The notes beneath the pieces are model-generated. The model was not told where the DNA came from. It saw only the letters and a program-made list of their open reading frames with translations, and did not search any database. From contig CAUYUJ010018465.1 in NCBI GenBank assembly GCA_963575745.1, forward strand, positions 74,374 through 138,373: 64,000 nt of DNA, read 5' to 3'. This DNA comes from Prorocentrum cordatum. Taxonomy: Eukaryota > Sar > Dinophyceae > Prorocentrales > Prorocentraceae. Both the position numbers and the translations under genes were made by a program. Of the stretch, positions 22,722 to 33,214 are shown one piece after another (positions within the stretch are counted from its first letter, which is position 1; each line of letters opens with the position of its first letter).

Positions 22722-23200
22722 GTTTTGGGACTCGAGTTGATCTTCGAGGACGTCTCGGGCGACGGGGGCCCCCGGGGTCCCAAGACCGTGCGGTGACGGA
22801 CCGTGCGGTGAGGTCTTGGGGGATTCCGAGGTCACCGCGCGGTCTGTCACCGCACCGTTTCGGGGCTCCAAAGAGTGCGCAGCGCGCGCGCGCTGCCTCG
22901 TGCTTCCATGCGTAGGCGAAGCCTCGCAGCGGCAGTACCAGTGCTTGTGGATCGGGTTGCCCTGGCCAGGTTCGGCCGAGCGGGTTTGCCGGGTTGGCCG
23001 GAGGGTTGGCCGGAGGGCTGGCCGGGGCTGGATGGAGGGCTGGCCAGGGTGCAAGTCTTCGAGGGGTGGCCCTTTCCGTGCCAGATGGTATGGCTCTTGT
23101 GACAGCCGCAGCTGGCCCGTTTCCGCGGCCTTTGTAGCTCGAGGGGTCACGCAGTTCAGACTCAAGCCTCACGCTCCCCAGAGCCATCCGCTCCTCGCCG
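22722..23200 (+). promoter_or_regulatory. 5' flank of the SPFH-domain gene
   Basis: Contains GTGCGGTGA-type repeats (22,787-22,860) and GGTTGGCCGGAGG repeats (about 22,990-23,040). No TATA box is seen, as expected for dinoflagellates. TTCAGACTCAAG at 23,155-23,166 matches 9 of the last 12 bases of the dinoflagellate spliced leader and lies 34 bases before the start codon. This may be a decayed spliced-leader relic or chance. Confidence 0.3.
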
Positions 23201-24781
23201 ATGGGGGATTTGGAAAGGGCAGCAGCTGTAGCGTTCGAGAGCGCGAAGAAGCCTAAGTGGTGCATCCCATTAACGTGTGTATTCCTGCCTGCCTTCATAA
23301 CGGCTGTTTGGGCACTGGCCTCGATACACAACTTGAGTCCTCAAGAGCAGTTGCTTGTGATGGACCCGAACGGTTATTGGATTCAGAATGGGCCCTGGAG
23401 TGGTTGCGTCATCACACACCGCAAGAAGGTTGTCCGCCCAGGAACACTGCTGGAACCTAAGCAATACGCTGTGGTGAAGAACATCCGGACGGGCAGATCT
23501 CACAACGTTGTTGGCCCCCAGTTCTTGTTTCTCGGACCTTACGACATATTGGTCGATGTGAAGAACACGTTCGTCCTGCTCAAAGGACAGTACGTCCGCC
23601 TGGCAGACCAGGCAGGTGGGGCGCAGCGAGTCTTGGTGGGCCCGCAAGCCGTGGTTCCCGAACCCACCGAGATCGCTTCTGAGGGGGTGCAGCTGGCACA
23701 CTATCTGGATGCAGAAACTGCCCTTCTCGTTCGAGATAAGCAGACTGGAGTGCAGAAGCTTGTGGCCAAGGTCGGGATGTACACCCCGACTGTCGACGAG
23801 GAGGTCATTGAGGAACGGCATCTCCTCCACGTCCTGTCATATGAGGCTTTGATTACTCGGGATGCGAGCGGGCAGCTTACTCTTCACAGTGGAGCGGACG
23901 GCGATGGCACAGGCTCCGCTTTCTTCCTGCCGCCGTACCACGAGGTTGTTGAGATGCATTGGTCGAACTTCTCGAAGCCTCCAGATCAGCAGACCATGAG
24001 CAAAGTTCCTGTGACGAGGGTCGACATGCGTTCCAGGAGGATGCGTTTTGCATACGAGGTGCGCACGAGTGACAGCGTGAAGCTCGTGCTTGAAGGCACT
24101 ATTTTCTGGCAGATCAAGAATCTGTCCATGACCATCGCTGCCACTGCCGACCCTGAAGGTGATGTATGGCACCACGCTCGGAGCTCTCTCATCCAGGCTG
24201 CCAGCAAGGTCACTCTACAAACATTCATGTCAGGCGTCAACGGCACGGTTGTGGAGTCGTTCGGCACGCAAGCGGCGGACAGCTTCTACTCGGAGCGTGG
24301 GGTCGAGCTGCAGAGCATGGAGGTGACGAAGTTCGATTGTGCGGACCCAGAGATAGCCGTGATCTTGCAGGCGATTATCCAGGAGTCTACGAACAAAATC
24401 AACAAGTTGACGGTGCAGGCGAGCGAGAACGAGGTAGCCGCCGCAGCGCTGGCTGCAGAGATCCAGCTCGCAAAGCAGAAGACCGAGCTCATTGAGACAG
24501 AGGCGGAGAACCTTCGGATTCAATCAATGAAGCAGGGAGAGGCCGAGGGCTTGCAGCTAGCGGGCGACGCCAACGCCTTCATTGCGGGTCTCGACCAGAC
24601 CATCCCCGATGTGAGCACCCGTGTCGACTTGTACACCCTCCGGCACCAGTTGCGCAGCAGGAACACGGATACACACAATCTTGCGTCGGGGACCGCACAC
24701 CTTTTTGTCGCACCCGATGATTTGAGCCTCAAGCTGAACGTCGGCTCTGGCCTGGCGGGGGAGGGGTCGGCAGAGTTGTGA
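23201..24781 (+). CDS. SPFH/band-7 domain protein with vault-protein-like repeats
   Basis: A 526-codon uninterrupted frame starts at ATG 23,201. A short N-terminal cytoplasmic segment is followed by one hydrophobic segment (about residues 21-41), so a membrane-anchored protein is likely. Residues 45-170 contain two segments that resemble the beta repeats of major vault protein (VVGPQFLFLGPYD, RVLVGPQAVVPEP). An SPFH/band-7 region spans about 265-400 (VDMRSRRMRFAYEV, GTIFWQIKNLS), then an Ala/Glu/Lys-rich helix (about 400-455, EIQLAKQKTELIETEAENL) of the coiled-coil type found after SPFH domains. Family members scaffold membrane microdomains or form cages; the substrate here is unknown. No introns or frameshifts are seen. 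It is the only apparently intact host gene in the window. The exact subfamily (band-7 or vault-like) is open. Confidence 0.9.
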   Translation: MGDLERAAAVAFESAKKPKWCIPLTCVFLPAFITAVWALASIHNLSPQEQLLVMDPNGYWIQNGPWSGCVITHRKKVVRPGTLLEPKQYAVVKNIRTGRSHNVVGPQFLFLGPYDILVDVKNTFVLLKGQYVRLADQAGGAQRVLVGPQAVVPEPTEIASEGVQLAHYLDAETALLVRDKQTGVQKLVAKVGMYTPTVDEEVIEERHLLHVLSYEALITRDASGQLTLHSGADGDGTGSAFFLPPYHEVVEMHWSNFSKPPDQQTMSKVPVTRVDMRSRRMRFAYEVRTSDSVKLVLEGTIFWQIKNLSMTIAATADPEGDVWHHARSSLIQAASKVTLQTFMSGVNGTVVESFGTQAADSFYSERGVELQSMEVTKFDCADPEIAVILQAIIQESTNKINKLTVQASENEVAAAALAAEIQLAKQKTELIETEAENLRIQSMKQGEAEGLQLAGDANAFIAGLDQTIPDVSTRVDLYTLRHQLRSRNTDTHNLASGTAHLFVAPDDLSLKLNVGSGLAGEGSAEL

Positions 24782-25395
24782 GCGCTGCCAGAAGTGATCG
24801 TCGCGTTTGCCGTTGACGAGGACAGCCGCGAGCTTTGCTTTTGAAAGCCAGCGCCTCGGCAGCATAGATGCAAGCAGCTACGCAGCACTGAGGTGAAAGG
24901 GCCAATCAAGCTAAGGCATGTTGGCTGGTCGCCTTGCTAACCGACGCATGAGGTCTACGTAGGAGCTAAACGTGCTAAGTCATGTTGGCCATCTGCTTTG
25001 TCTCTTCACGCTGGTCTTGTACAGTTTTTCCTCATCAAGCGTTTAACTGATTATACGTGGCGTGAACAAAATGCACAGTTGACCAGCTGCGGAATGCCTT
25101 TCTGACCCCCCTGTGGGGCATTCACGCAACGCTGAACGCGCCTACTTGAGCGGGAGAGCCATCGCAACCGTAGCTCCATTAATTTCTAAACACGCTTTGG
25201 TGTGTGAGCTCCCATATCAGGGTGTCATGCCGTTCAATGCGTACGTGTATCGAAGAATCCGACGGCGAATCACCGCCGCCCCCTGCCTTCGAACGCTCCA
25301 ATATGGTCAAACGTTTGGGGAAAGTTTGGCCACACTATTGGACCATGCGTTCACCCAGCCGTTGTGGAAACCCTTCGAGAATCAGGAGGACCAGG
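24782..25395. other. 3' flank of the SPFH gene and unassigned DNA
   Basis: A small duplication is visible: GCTAAGGCATGTTGGC (about 24,910) and GCTAAGTCATGTTGGC (about 24,974). No AATAAA is needed or seen. A frame from 25,113 is open but unrecognised. Confidence 0.4.
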
Positions 25396-25560
25396 ATGAT
25401 GATGATGAGGAGGAGAAGGAGGATGAGGAGCGGGAGGAAGAGAGGAGGGGGGTGATGAGGAGGAGGCGTAGTGGAAGGGGGAGGGCGAGGGCGAAAAGGA
25501 TAATGGCGTTGATGCGGCGGAGGAGGACGACGATGACGAAACGCTCGACGACGATGCCGA
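25396..25560. repeat. Degenerate GAT/GAG-rich triplet tract
   Basis: Imperfect GAT, GAG, GGA and GAC units. Confidence 0.75.
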
Positions 25561-25909
25561 AGGCGCAGGCGGATCAGGATGTGGGGATAGTGATGGACCA
25601 TGGCTATACATTTGCTTCGGCGACTGAAGCCGCATCTCACGGCGGAGGCACAGCTTCTGGCGCAGCTAATAACATGCGGTTTTAGGTTTCGGTGGTCGAG
25701 GGCAGGGCCTAACCTATGACGAAAGCAATCGCCAGCCGTGTAAAGCTTTGCCGGTCGAGGGTGTATCTTGTGGCGCAGCCAGCAGCAGACCGTGTTGATA
25801 TTTCGGTGGCCGGGGGCGCAACCTGTATGCGTATGGTGAACACAACCTCGGGCTCAACCAATAGCAGGGCGTTCGAAGTTTAGGGCATCGATGGTGCAAC
25901 CTATTCCAC

Positions 25910-26160
25910 TAACCAGTCCACAGCGCAGCCTCCCACGGGGCAGCTTATGGCGTGATTGATGGTGCAAACCACGGTGAGACCTTTGGCGCAAGCTATGGCG
26001 CATGCTCTGGTGCAACCGCTGGTGCGACCCCCAGCGCAACTTTTGACGCAACTTCTGTGCAGCACACGGCGCAATTCTGGCGCAACCTTTGGCGTCGCCT
26101 CTGGCGCAACCCCTAGCGCAACCTCTGGCGCATTCTGCTGCGCAACCCGTGGCGCTAGGT
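25910..26160. repeat. Degenerate GCGCAACCT/CTGGC minisatellite
   Basis: About 15-base units of the form GGCGCAACCTCTGGC repeat imperfectly more than ten times, densest at 25,980-26,150. Confidence 0.7.
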
Positions 26161-27009
26161 GCGGACGGAATTCAAAGTAGTTTGCCCTCACAGCTTCTCG
26201 GGGCCATGTCAGATCTTAGTTTGCCGTTTGGGCTGCGGGGTGAAGTGGCCGACACGGGGAGCTGTCTTGCGTTCTCCCGAGACCCTGCGTTTTGAAGGCT
26301 TGTTCATGGGCCCCTCGGGAGTCTTGTGGGGGGCTTCGCGGAAGCATCTTGGGGGGCGCTTTGGCAATTTTTCAGAGCCCGACAACTGTCCCTGGACGTC
26401 GAAAGTGCAGGAAAACCGCCGCAAGACGCTGGAGATCTTGGTGCCCTCCCTTACCATCACCGTCCTAGCCGCACACCCATGGCCTTGGCCTCGCGGTCAG
26501 GACTCCTCAGCCGCGACACCACGAATGCAGGACGGTCTTGCGCGGTTGCCCCGCTCGCAACGTATCCATGGGGTCGCGCCTCGGCATTTGGAAGACTGCG
26601 AGGGCAGGGAATATGGGCATCTTCCTACTGTAGGCTCGCATTGTGTCGCCTGGCGGCGACCCCGCCGCCGGCGTTTAACGTTGAACGCCGCCGGCGACCA
26701 ATGATCGGTTGATGTTGAAAGATCTGAAGCTTGGGACACGGCCGATCGTTCAAGGCTGCGCGATCCCCGCGGGTCGGCACGACACCCGCCTGCCGCAGCT
26801 GCTGCTCCCTCCCGAGTGGCCGTGCCGCTGTCTCCCCGCAGGGCCCGGCGGTGCGGGGCACGCTTCGAAGCCCCGCCCCCCGCCGCCGCCGTGGGAGTCC
26901 CAGAAGATGGCCAGGAGCCGCCCCGCCCCGTGCGCGGCCGCTTCGCGGCGCTCGGGAGAGGCTCCTTCGGGAGGTGGGCAGTCGAAGGAGAGAGGGCGTG
27001 CAGCGGAAC
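26161..27009. other. Unassigned DNA with a perfect-arm palindrome
   Basis: 26,663-26,675 (CGCCGCCGGCGTT) and 26,684-26,696 are perfect inverted arms around eight bases. At 26,925-26,975 a plus-strand frame reads RGRFAALGRGSFGRWAVEGE, resembling a kinase glycine-rich loop, but it is too short to call. Confidence 0.4.
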
Positions 27010-27163
27010 CACATGCCAAGAAACACCCTGCCTGCCTCCAGGGTGCCCTAGGTTGCTTGGGTTTTGAAGCTTTTGCTATGGAGAGCGTGACGTTCCCACA
27101 CCAAAAATCAATGGACGTCCTGGGGTCTCTGGTTGGGTTTTTAGTGGAAGGTTTCGTGTAGTC
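27010..27163 (+). repeat. Dispersed repeat family R2, copy 2
   Basis: Starts ACATGCCAAGAAACACCCTG, continues GGAGAGCGTGACGTTCCCAC and GGACGTCCTGGGGTCTC. The far end is diverged from the other copies. Confidence 0.85.
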
Positions 27164-27171
27164 GAGCTCCT

Positions 27172-27322
27172 ACTGATAATCATCAGCATCATCATCATCA
27201 GCAGCATCATCATCATTCGCATCAGCGTCAGCATCAGCATCATCATCAGCATCATCAGCGTCATCGTCATCATCATCAGCATCATCATCATCGTAATCGT
27301 CGTCATCATTATCATCATCACC

Positions 27323-27381
<59 letters not shown>

Positions 27382-27382
27382 G

Positions 27383-27434
<52 letters not shown>

Positions 27435-27496
27435 CCGTCAGCATCAGCATCGTCATCCTCCTCATCATCATCATCATGATCATGATCATGATTCTG

Positions 27497-27554
<58 letters not shown>

Positions 27555-27561
27555 CCGTCAG

Positions 27562-27608
<47 letters not shown>

Positions 27609-27650
27609 GGATCATCATGATCATGATCATCATCAGCATCGTCATCACTC
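27172..27650. repeat. ATC microsatellite block
   Basis: ATC (GAT on the minus strand) with CAGCATCATC and GATCATGATC interruptions. Longest pure runs lie at about 27,340-27,432 and 27,498-27,552. Confidence 0.97.
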
Positions 27651-28515
27651 GTTTCGGCACACGTCTCACACGTTTCGTGGCCCCACGGGGAGCTCCACCG
27701 AAGGCCCCAGTGGCAGGGTTTGCATGCGGTTCCCCGCACATTTCGGCACACCCCTCATACGTTTCGTGGCCCCATAGGGAGCTCCACCGAAGGCCCCAGT
27801 GGCATGACTCGCATGCGGTTCCCCGCTCATTGCGGCACACTTCTTAAACGTTTCGTGGCTCCATAGGGAGCTCCACCGAAGGCCCCAGTGGCAGGCTTCG
27901 CATGCAGTTCCCCGCCCATGTCGGCACACGTCTCACACGTTTCGTGGCCTCATAGGGAGCTCCACCGCAAGCCCCAGTGGCAGGGTTCGCATGCGGTTCC
28001 CCGCCCATTTCGGCACACCCCTCACACGTTTCGTGGCCCCATGGGGAGCTCCACCGAAGGCTCTAGTGGCAGAGGCTGCATGCGGTTCCCCGGCCATTTC
28101 GGCACACCCCTCATACGTTTCGTGGCCCCATAGGGAGCGCCACCGAAGGCCCCAGTGGCATGGCTCGCATGCGGTTCCCCGCTCATTTCGGCACACTTCT
28201 CACACGTTTCGTGGCCTTCTATAGGGAGCTCCACCGCAGGCCCCAGTGGCAGGGTTCGCATGCGGTTCCCCGCCCATTTCGGCACACCCCTCACACGTTT
28301 CGTGGCCCCAGGGGGAGCTCCACCGAACGCCCTAGTGGCAGGCTTCGCATGCGGTTCCCCGCCCATTTCGGCACACCCCTCATACGTTTCGTGGCCCCCC
28401 CCCCCATAGGGAGCTCCACCGAAGGCCCCAGTGACAGGGCTCGCATGCGGTTCCCCGCCCAGTTCGGCACACCCCTCACACGCTTCGTGACCCCATAAGG
28501 AGGCCTGTCGAACCA
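27650..28515. repeat. Satellite family R3, array A (89-bp unit, about ten copies)
   Basis: The landmark CGTTTCGTGG starts at 27,671, 27,760, 27,849, 27,938, 28,027, 28,116, 28,205, 28,296 and 28,385, an 89-base period with small indels. A variant (CGCTTCGTGA) is at 28,481. Each unit holds GGGAGCTCCACCGAAGGC and GCATGCGGTTCCCCGC. Confidence 0.95.
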
Positions 28516-28523
28516 TGGACCTA

Positions 28524-28576
28524 GAATGCGGTATCCATAACTGCTTATGGTTGGGTCCTTCGTCAGGCTAATGTTG
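28524..28576. repeat. Conserved right flank of the R3 satellite (array A)
   Basis: GAATGCGGTATCCATAACTG, TATGGTTGGGTCCTTCG and CAGGCTAAT match 31,119-31,170 after array B. Confidence 0.8.
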
Positions 28577-29019
28577 TGATATTGGCATTCGTTGATGCAT
28601 CGAAGTTGAGAGACATTCGAGGGTACCTCGAAAACGACATAGTTATTTACTTCTCTCAGTCCGTCCTCCCTCACCTCATTCCCACCTCCCTCACCTCGCT
28701 CTCACCTCGCTCACCCCGTTCACGCCTCCCTCGCCTCATCCTGGAGCTGACGAACCCAGCCTCGCCTCCCTCGCCTCATTCCCATCGCATTCGCATTGAG
28801 GCGACGAGGTCTGTCAGATACCACTGCCCAGGAAGGATTCCTTGTGGGACCGCCGCCCGGGACAGATTTGTACGCCGCCCGCGGAAGCCCCCCGCCTCGT
28901 CGCCACGGCCGGGTGGTTTGCCGAGGCCCCGCCTGCGGCCCCATCCCCTATTCCCGCCGTCGCGGCTGGACCGCCCCCTGCTCCTCCCTGCGCGCGGCCC
29001 CCCCCCCGCGCTTCCTCCC
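28577..29019. other. Unassigned pyrimidine-rich DNA
   Basis: CCTCCCTCACCTCG-type imperfect repeats at about 28,665-28,790, then GC-rich sequence. No gene is recognised. Confidence 0.4.
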
Positions 29020-29150
29020 TCCTCCTCCTCCTCCTCCTCCTCCTCCTTCTCCTCCTCCTCCTCCTCCTCCTCCTCCTCCTCCTCCTCCTCCTCCTCCTCC
29101 TCCTCCTCCTCCTCCTCCTCCTCCTCCTCCTCCTCCTCCTCCTCCCCCTC
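29020..29150. repeat. CCT microsatellite
   Basis: A nearly pure CCT run, one CTT interruption. Confidence 0.96.
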
Positions 29151-29364
29151 GAAGTCGGCTGGATCCGCCCCGGACATATCCAGTTGCCTCCGGCAATGCC
29201 GCCGCCGTGCCAAGGGCCCGGTGGGTGCGGGGGAAGGGGCACGAGGGCGCCCAGGGAGCCGCGGGAGGCGGGGCGGTGCGCGCGACGAGGCGCGGCCCGT
29301 GAGGTGGGGGGCCCTTAAACAAAAATATGATTGCCTGCGAGGGCTCCGAGCAGTCTGTCTCAGA

Positions 29365-29465
29365 AACCTATGTGGTGCAATCTCTGCGGTGCAGTCTGTG
29401 CGGTGCAAGCTATGCGGTGCAATCTACGCGGTGCAGTATATGCGGTGCCATCTATGTGGTGCGAT
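29365..29465. repeat. GTGCNNTCT minisatellite
   Basis: Ten-base units GCGGTGCAAT / GTGTGCGGTGCA repeat imperfectly about eight times. Confidence 0.6.
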
Positions 29466-29489
29466 TCACTTTGACTGTCTTGAAGCTGT

Positions 29490-30450
29490 CCTCTCCAGTG
29501 CTCGTGCAAACATCCCACCCTCCCACCCGCAACTTGGTCGTAAGACCTCTTAAGACCATGACGTTAGGTACCAAGTGGCACTTGGCAACGGCACCGACGC
29601 CGACGACGACAGCGACCACGACGACGACGAGCCGCCGACACCGACTACGACACCGACGACGTCTCCAACGACTTCGACGACGACGACAACGACGACGACG
29701 ACGCCGACGACGACGCCGACGACGACGACGACGATGACGCCGACAACGACGACGACGCCGACGACGACGACGCCGACGACGACGACGACGACGACGAAGA
29801 CGACGACGACGCCGCCAACGCAGACGACGACGACGAGGGAGGAGGGAGGACGACGACGGCGACAACGACGACAACGACGAGGGAGGAGGGAGGACGGCGA
29901 CGACGCGAACGACGGAGAAGGAGGGCGGACGGCGACGCCGACAACGACAACGACGAGGGAGGAGGGAAGACGACGACGACGGCGACGAAATAGGAGGGAC
30001 GCCGACGAGACGCCGACGACGGACGACGATGTCGAGAGAGGAGGAAGGATGACCACGGCGACAACGACGACGGAAACGACGACGACGCCAAAGAGGGCGA
30101 CGACGACGAGGAAACAGAGGACGACGACGACGACGACAACGACGAGGGAGGAGGGAGGACGACGACGACGACGCAAGAGCGCGCGCACGCTTTTGTCGAA
30201 AATCCGTGTTGCAAAACCGGGTGTTTTTGTATTTTCTTTGGACACTCGATTTTGAGAACCTTCCGAAATGCGCGCGCGACGACGCGCGCGCGTGCACTTC
30301 GTTTTTTGTTTTGCAGAGGATTTTCGCGACGGCACGCGCGCAAGGGCGTTCGAAACATTTGGACATGCGCACGCGCAAAGTCCGTTTGGTAGTATTTTGT
30401 TTTGAAATCTTGAATAACCGATGGTTTTCTTAAGATTTCGCAAGAGCGCG
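29490..30450. repeat. Dispersed repeat family R7, copy A, enclosing a GAC microsatellite
   Basis: The left edge GCAAACATCCCACCCTCCCA and the right part (CGCGCGCAAGGGCGTTCGAA, CCGTTTGGTAGTAT-like) are shared with 32,478-33,090. The 29,590-30,170 core is GAC units with a higher-order GACGAGGGAGGAGGGAGGA block. Confidence 0.75.
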
Positions 30451-30491
30451 CGCGCAATTTTGTTAGACAATCAGTGTTGTTTGTTTTTTTT

Positions 30492-31170
30492 CCCAACCAT
30501 CCTGTGGTGTTGGGTCCTCGTTTTGAAGAGACAGCGCCCCGCGTCCCACCTCCTCTCCTCCTCCTCCCCCTCCTCGCCCTCCTCCCTCCTCCCCCTCCTT
30601 GCCTCTGCTCTCGGCACACCCCGCCTCCAGGGCAGCGTTTCGTAGCCCCATAGGGAGCTCCACCGAAGGTCCCAGTGGCACAGCCCGCATGCGGTTCCCC
30701 CCCCAGGGCAGCGTGGTCAGTCGTGGCCCGTTCCCCCTCCCAGGGCTGCGTTTCGTGGCCCCATAAGGAGCTCCACCGAAGGGGTCAATGGCACAGCCCG
30801 CATGCGGTTCCCCCACCCAGGGCCCCAGTGGCGCAGTTCGCATGCGTCCCCCCCCACCCAGGGCAGCGTTTCGTGGCCCCATAGGTAGCTCCCCCGAAGG
30901 TCCCACTGGCGCAGTTCGCATGCGTCCCCCCCACCCAGTACATGGTTTCGTGGCGGAGCTCCACCGAAGGTCCCAGTGGCGCAGTTCGCGTGCGTCCCCT
31001 CCACCCAGTACAGCGCCTCGTGGCCCCATTGGGAACTCCACCGCATGTCCCAGCGGCGCAGTTCGCGTGCGTCCCCCCCGCCCAGTACAGCGGTTCGTGG
31101 TCCCATACGGGGCTCCCCCGAATGCGATACCCACAGCTGCATATGGTTGGGTTCCTTCGCCAGGCTAATT
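30492..31170. repeat. Satellite family R3, array B with both conserved flanks
   Basis: The left flank CCCAACCATCCTGTGGTG through GAAGAGACAGCGCCCC equals that of array C. The units (30,636 to about 31,100) are mostly about 75 bases and rearranged. The right flank equals that of array A. The outermost CCCAACCAT (30,492) and ATGGTTGGG (31,143) are inverted, so the whole 660-680 bp could be a mobile unit carrying tandem repeats. Confidence 0.75.
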
Positions 31171-31287
31171 GGAAACTCGATTGTGACATCCTTCCGGAAC
31201 CGAAGGTTTTTGCAGAGGATGCGGGGGGGAGTGATAACGGCCTGGCTGGGATAGTATGAATGCATGTTTAGGATCGACGAGTGTACA
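31171..31287. other. Unassigned DNA beside a TA microsatellite
   Basis: Short unique stretch between the satellite unit and the TA run. Confidence 0.4.

Positions 31288-31323
<36 letters not shown>
31288..31323. repeat. TA dinucleotide repeat
   Basis: About 18 TA units, unusual in this GC-rich window. Confidence 0.97.
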
Positions 31324-31328
<5 letters not shown>

Positions 31329-31633
31329 CGCATTACCCCAAAGGGGACCGTTAACTCCGGGGGGGGGTAGAGTCTATCATATTTTTAGACAGGAGAATTC
31401 ATATCCGTAAGGGCTTCGCCCCCTGCCGCTGGCCCCCTCTCTCGGATACTGGGCAATGCAAGAGCGAAATCATGAGGCCTTGGCGCCGCCGTGAAGCAGC
31501 GTCGGGACTTCACGCGAAGACGATGAGTAATCGGCAAGACAAATTGAGATTCGGATGATATTGTTGAATTCGGTGTTGTATTTCGAGCTTGCTCGCGTAT
31601 GCTGTGCACAAATCTTTTCTACGAAGTTTTGAG
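31324..31633. other. Unassigned AT-richer DNA
   Basis: No gene is recognised. Composition is clearly lower in GC than the neighbours. Confidence 0.4.
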
Positions 31634-31860
31634 CTGCTGCAAATCCCATGTTTTTTTTTTTACCCTGATCCCACCGATCTGCGTGAGGGGTGCCACCGAA
31701 TTTCAAGACATGTGGCTAATGCCATGTGTTTTTCGACCCTGACCCCGCCGATCTGGATGAGGAGTGCCACCAATTTTCAGAAATGTGGCAAATCCCTTGT
31801 GTTTTGGGACCGTGACCCCGCCGATCTGCGTGAGGGGGGCCACCGAATTTCAAGACATTA
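31634..31860. repeat. Tandem repeat of about 80 bp, three units
   Basis: Units share CCGATCTGCGTGAGGGGTGC, CACCGAATTTCAAGACAT and a GCAAATCCC...TGTGTTTT join. Confidence 0.8.
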
Positions 31861-32240
31861 CTTTACGAGGGGTTATGGCTTCGGGGTCGCAGATATTGCA
31901 TCATTTACGTTGGTTTATGGCTTCGGAGACGCGAGCATTGCGCAATCTACTAAGATTTATGGTTTCGGATGCGCGAATACAGCGTGATTGGCGAGGGCTT
32001 ATGGCTTTGGGGACGCGACTACGGCGTGATTTGCGAGCGTTTGTGGCTTCGGGGACGCAAGTATTGTATAGTTTACGAAGGTTCATGGATTCCAGGACAC
32101 GAATATGATGTATAGTTTGCGAGGGTTTATGGTTTCGGGGATGCGAATATCGCGTAATTCGCGAAGATTTATGGCCTCGGCGACGCGACTATAGATTCAT
32201 TTGCGAGGGCTTATGGCCTGTGGGCGCGAATTTCATGTAT
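31861..32240. repeat. Tandem repeat of about 45 bp, about eight units
   Basis: Units carry TTATGGCTTCGGGGACGCGA and a TTTACGAGGG-like link. Divergence among units is moderate. Confidence 0.8.
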
Positions 32241-32477
32241 CTTTACGTGTCCAGCGCCGCCCCCAGGAATTCAGAGCACGCGATTCGGGCGTGGTAATCC
32301 GGACGTTTTTCGGCTCCACCCCCTCGCGCGGTCGACAGCAAGGAACAATAATACAAGAAGAAGCATATCACATTGTAAACTGGAACCTGCAACTGGTGCA
32401 GGGAGCAGCAAACCTTTGCCCTACAGCCTTGTGGTCCACAAGGGGGCCGGCGGATTTCAGTTCGCAATGGGTTGTTC

Positions 32478-33090
32478 ACTCCTCTGCTCGCGCAAACATC
32501 CCACCCACCCACCCGCAACTTGTTTTGAAAACCTCATGCGGCGGCGATTGCGATGAGTGCTTGGCGCTGGCTGGTGCATCTCTGCGGCCGCGCCAGCCCG
32601 CGCATGCGCGCGCGCAGCGGCCAGGTAGTTTGGCGCGACCGACGCGGCCGCGGTGGTGCTGACCGCTCGGCACATCCAGGCGGGCACTTGAGTGCGAGTC
32701 GGCGACTTGGGCGGGAGCGGTATCATGGCAACGTCGACAATTGCAGACACGATGGTGATGATGGTGATGATGATGCTGATGATGATGATGATGCTGATGA
32801 TTGTGATGGTTATGATGATGATAGTAGCGATGTTGGTGACGATGCTGACAGTGACGACGGCACGGCCAGTGATGGCGAAGATGCCGATCACGCCGACGAC
32901 GATGACGGCGCACTCGCGTCGGTGATGAAGGTTTTGAAAAGAATTTGAAATCCGCGCGCGGCAGGCGCGCGAGAGTGGCTCGCATGGTATTCTTTGGCAC
33001 GGACTGTGCCACCCCAGCACGCGCGCAAGGGCGTGCGGACGATTTCGACATGCGCGCGCGCAAACCGTTTGGTAGTATGTTATGTAAATG
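32478..33090. repeat. Dispersed repeat family R7, copy B, enclosing a GAT microsatellite
   Basis: Left edge CGCAAACATCCCACCCACCC, core GAT units (32,750-32,850), right part CGCGCGCAAGGGCGTGCGGA and CCGTTTGGTAGTAT. This is the same frame as copy A with a different microsatellite inside. Confidence 0.75.
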
Positions 33091-33093
33091 CTT

Positions 33094-33170
<77 letters not shown>
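33094..33170. repeat. GTT microsatellite
   Basis: Pure GTT run of about 25 units. Confidence 0.97.
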
Positions 33171-33171
<1 letters not shown>

Positions 33172-33214
33172 TTTCTCAAGAATTTGAAAAAGCGCGCGCG
33201 CTTCTGCATTTATG

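Noticed and set aside
27650-28515. CRISPR-like array
   Set aside because: 89-bp units vary continuously with no constant repeat plus unique spacer pattern, and the surroundings are eukaryotic. It is a satellite.
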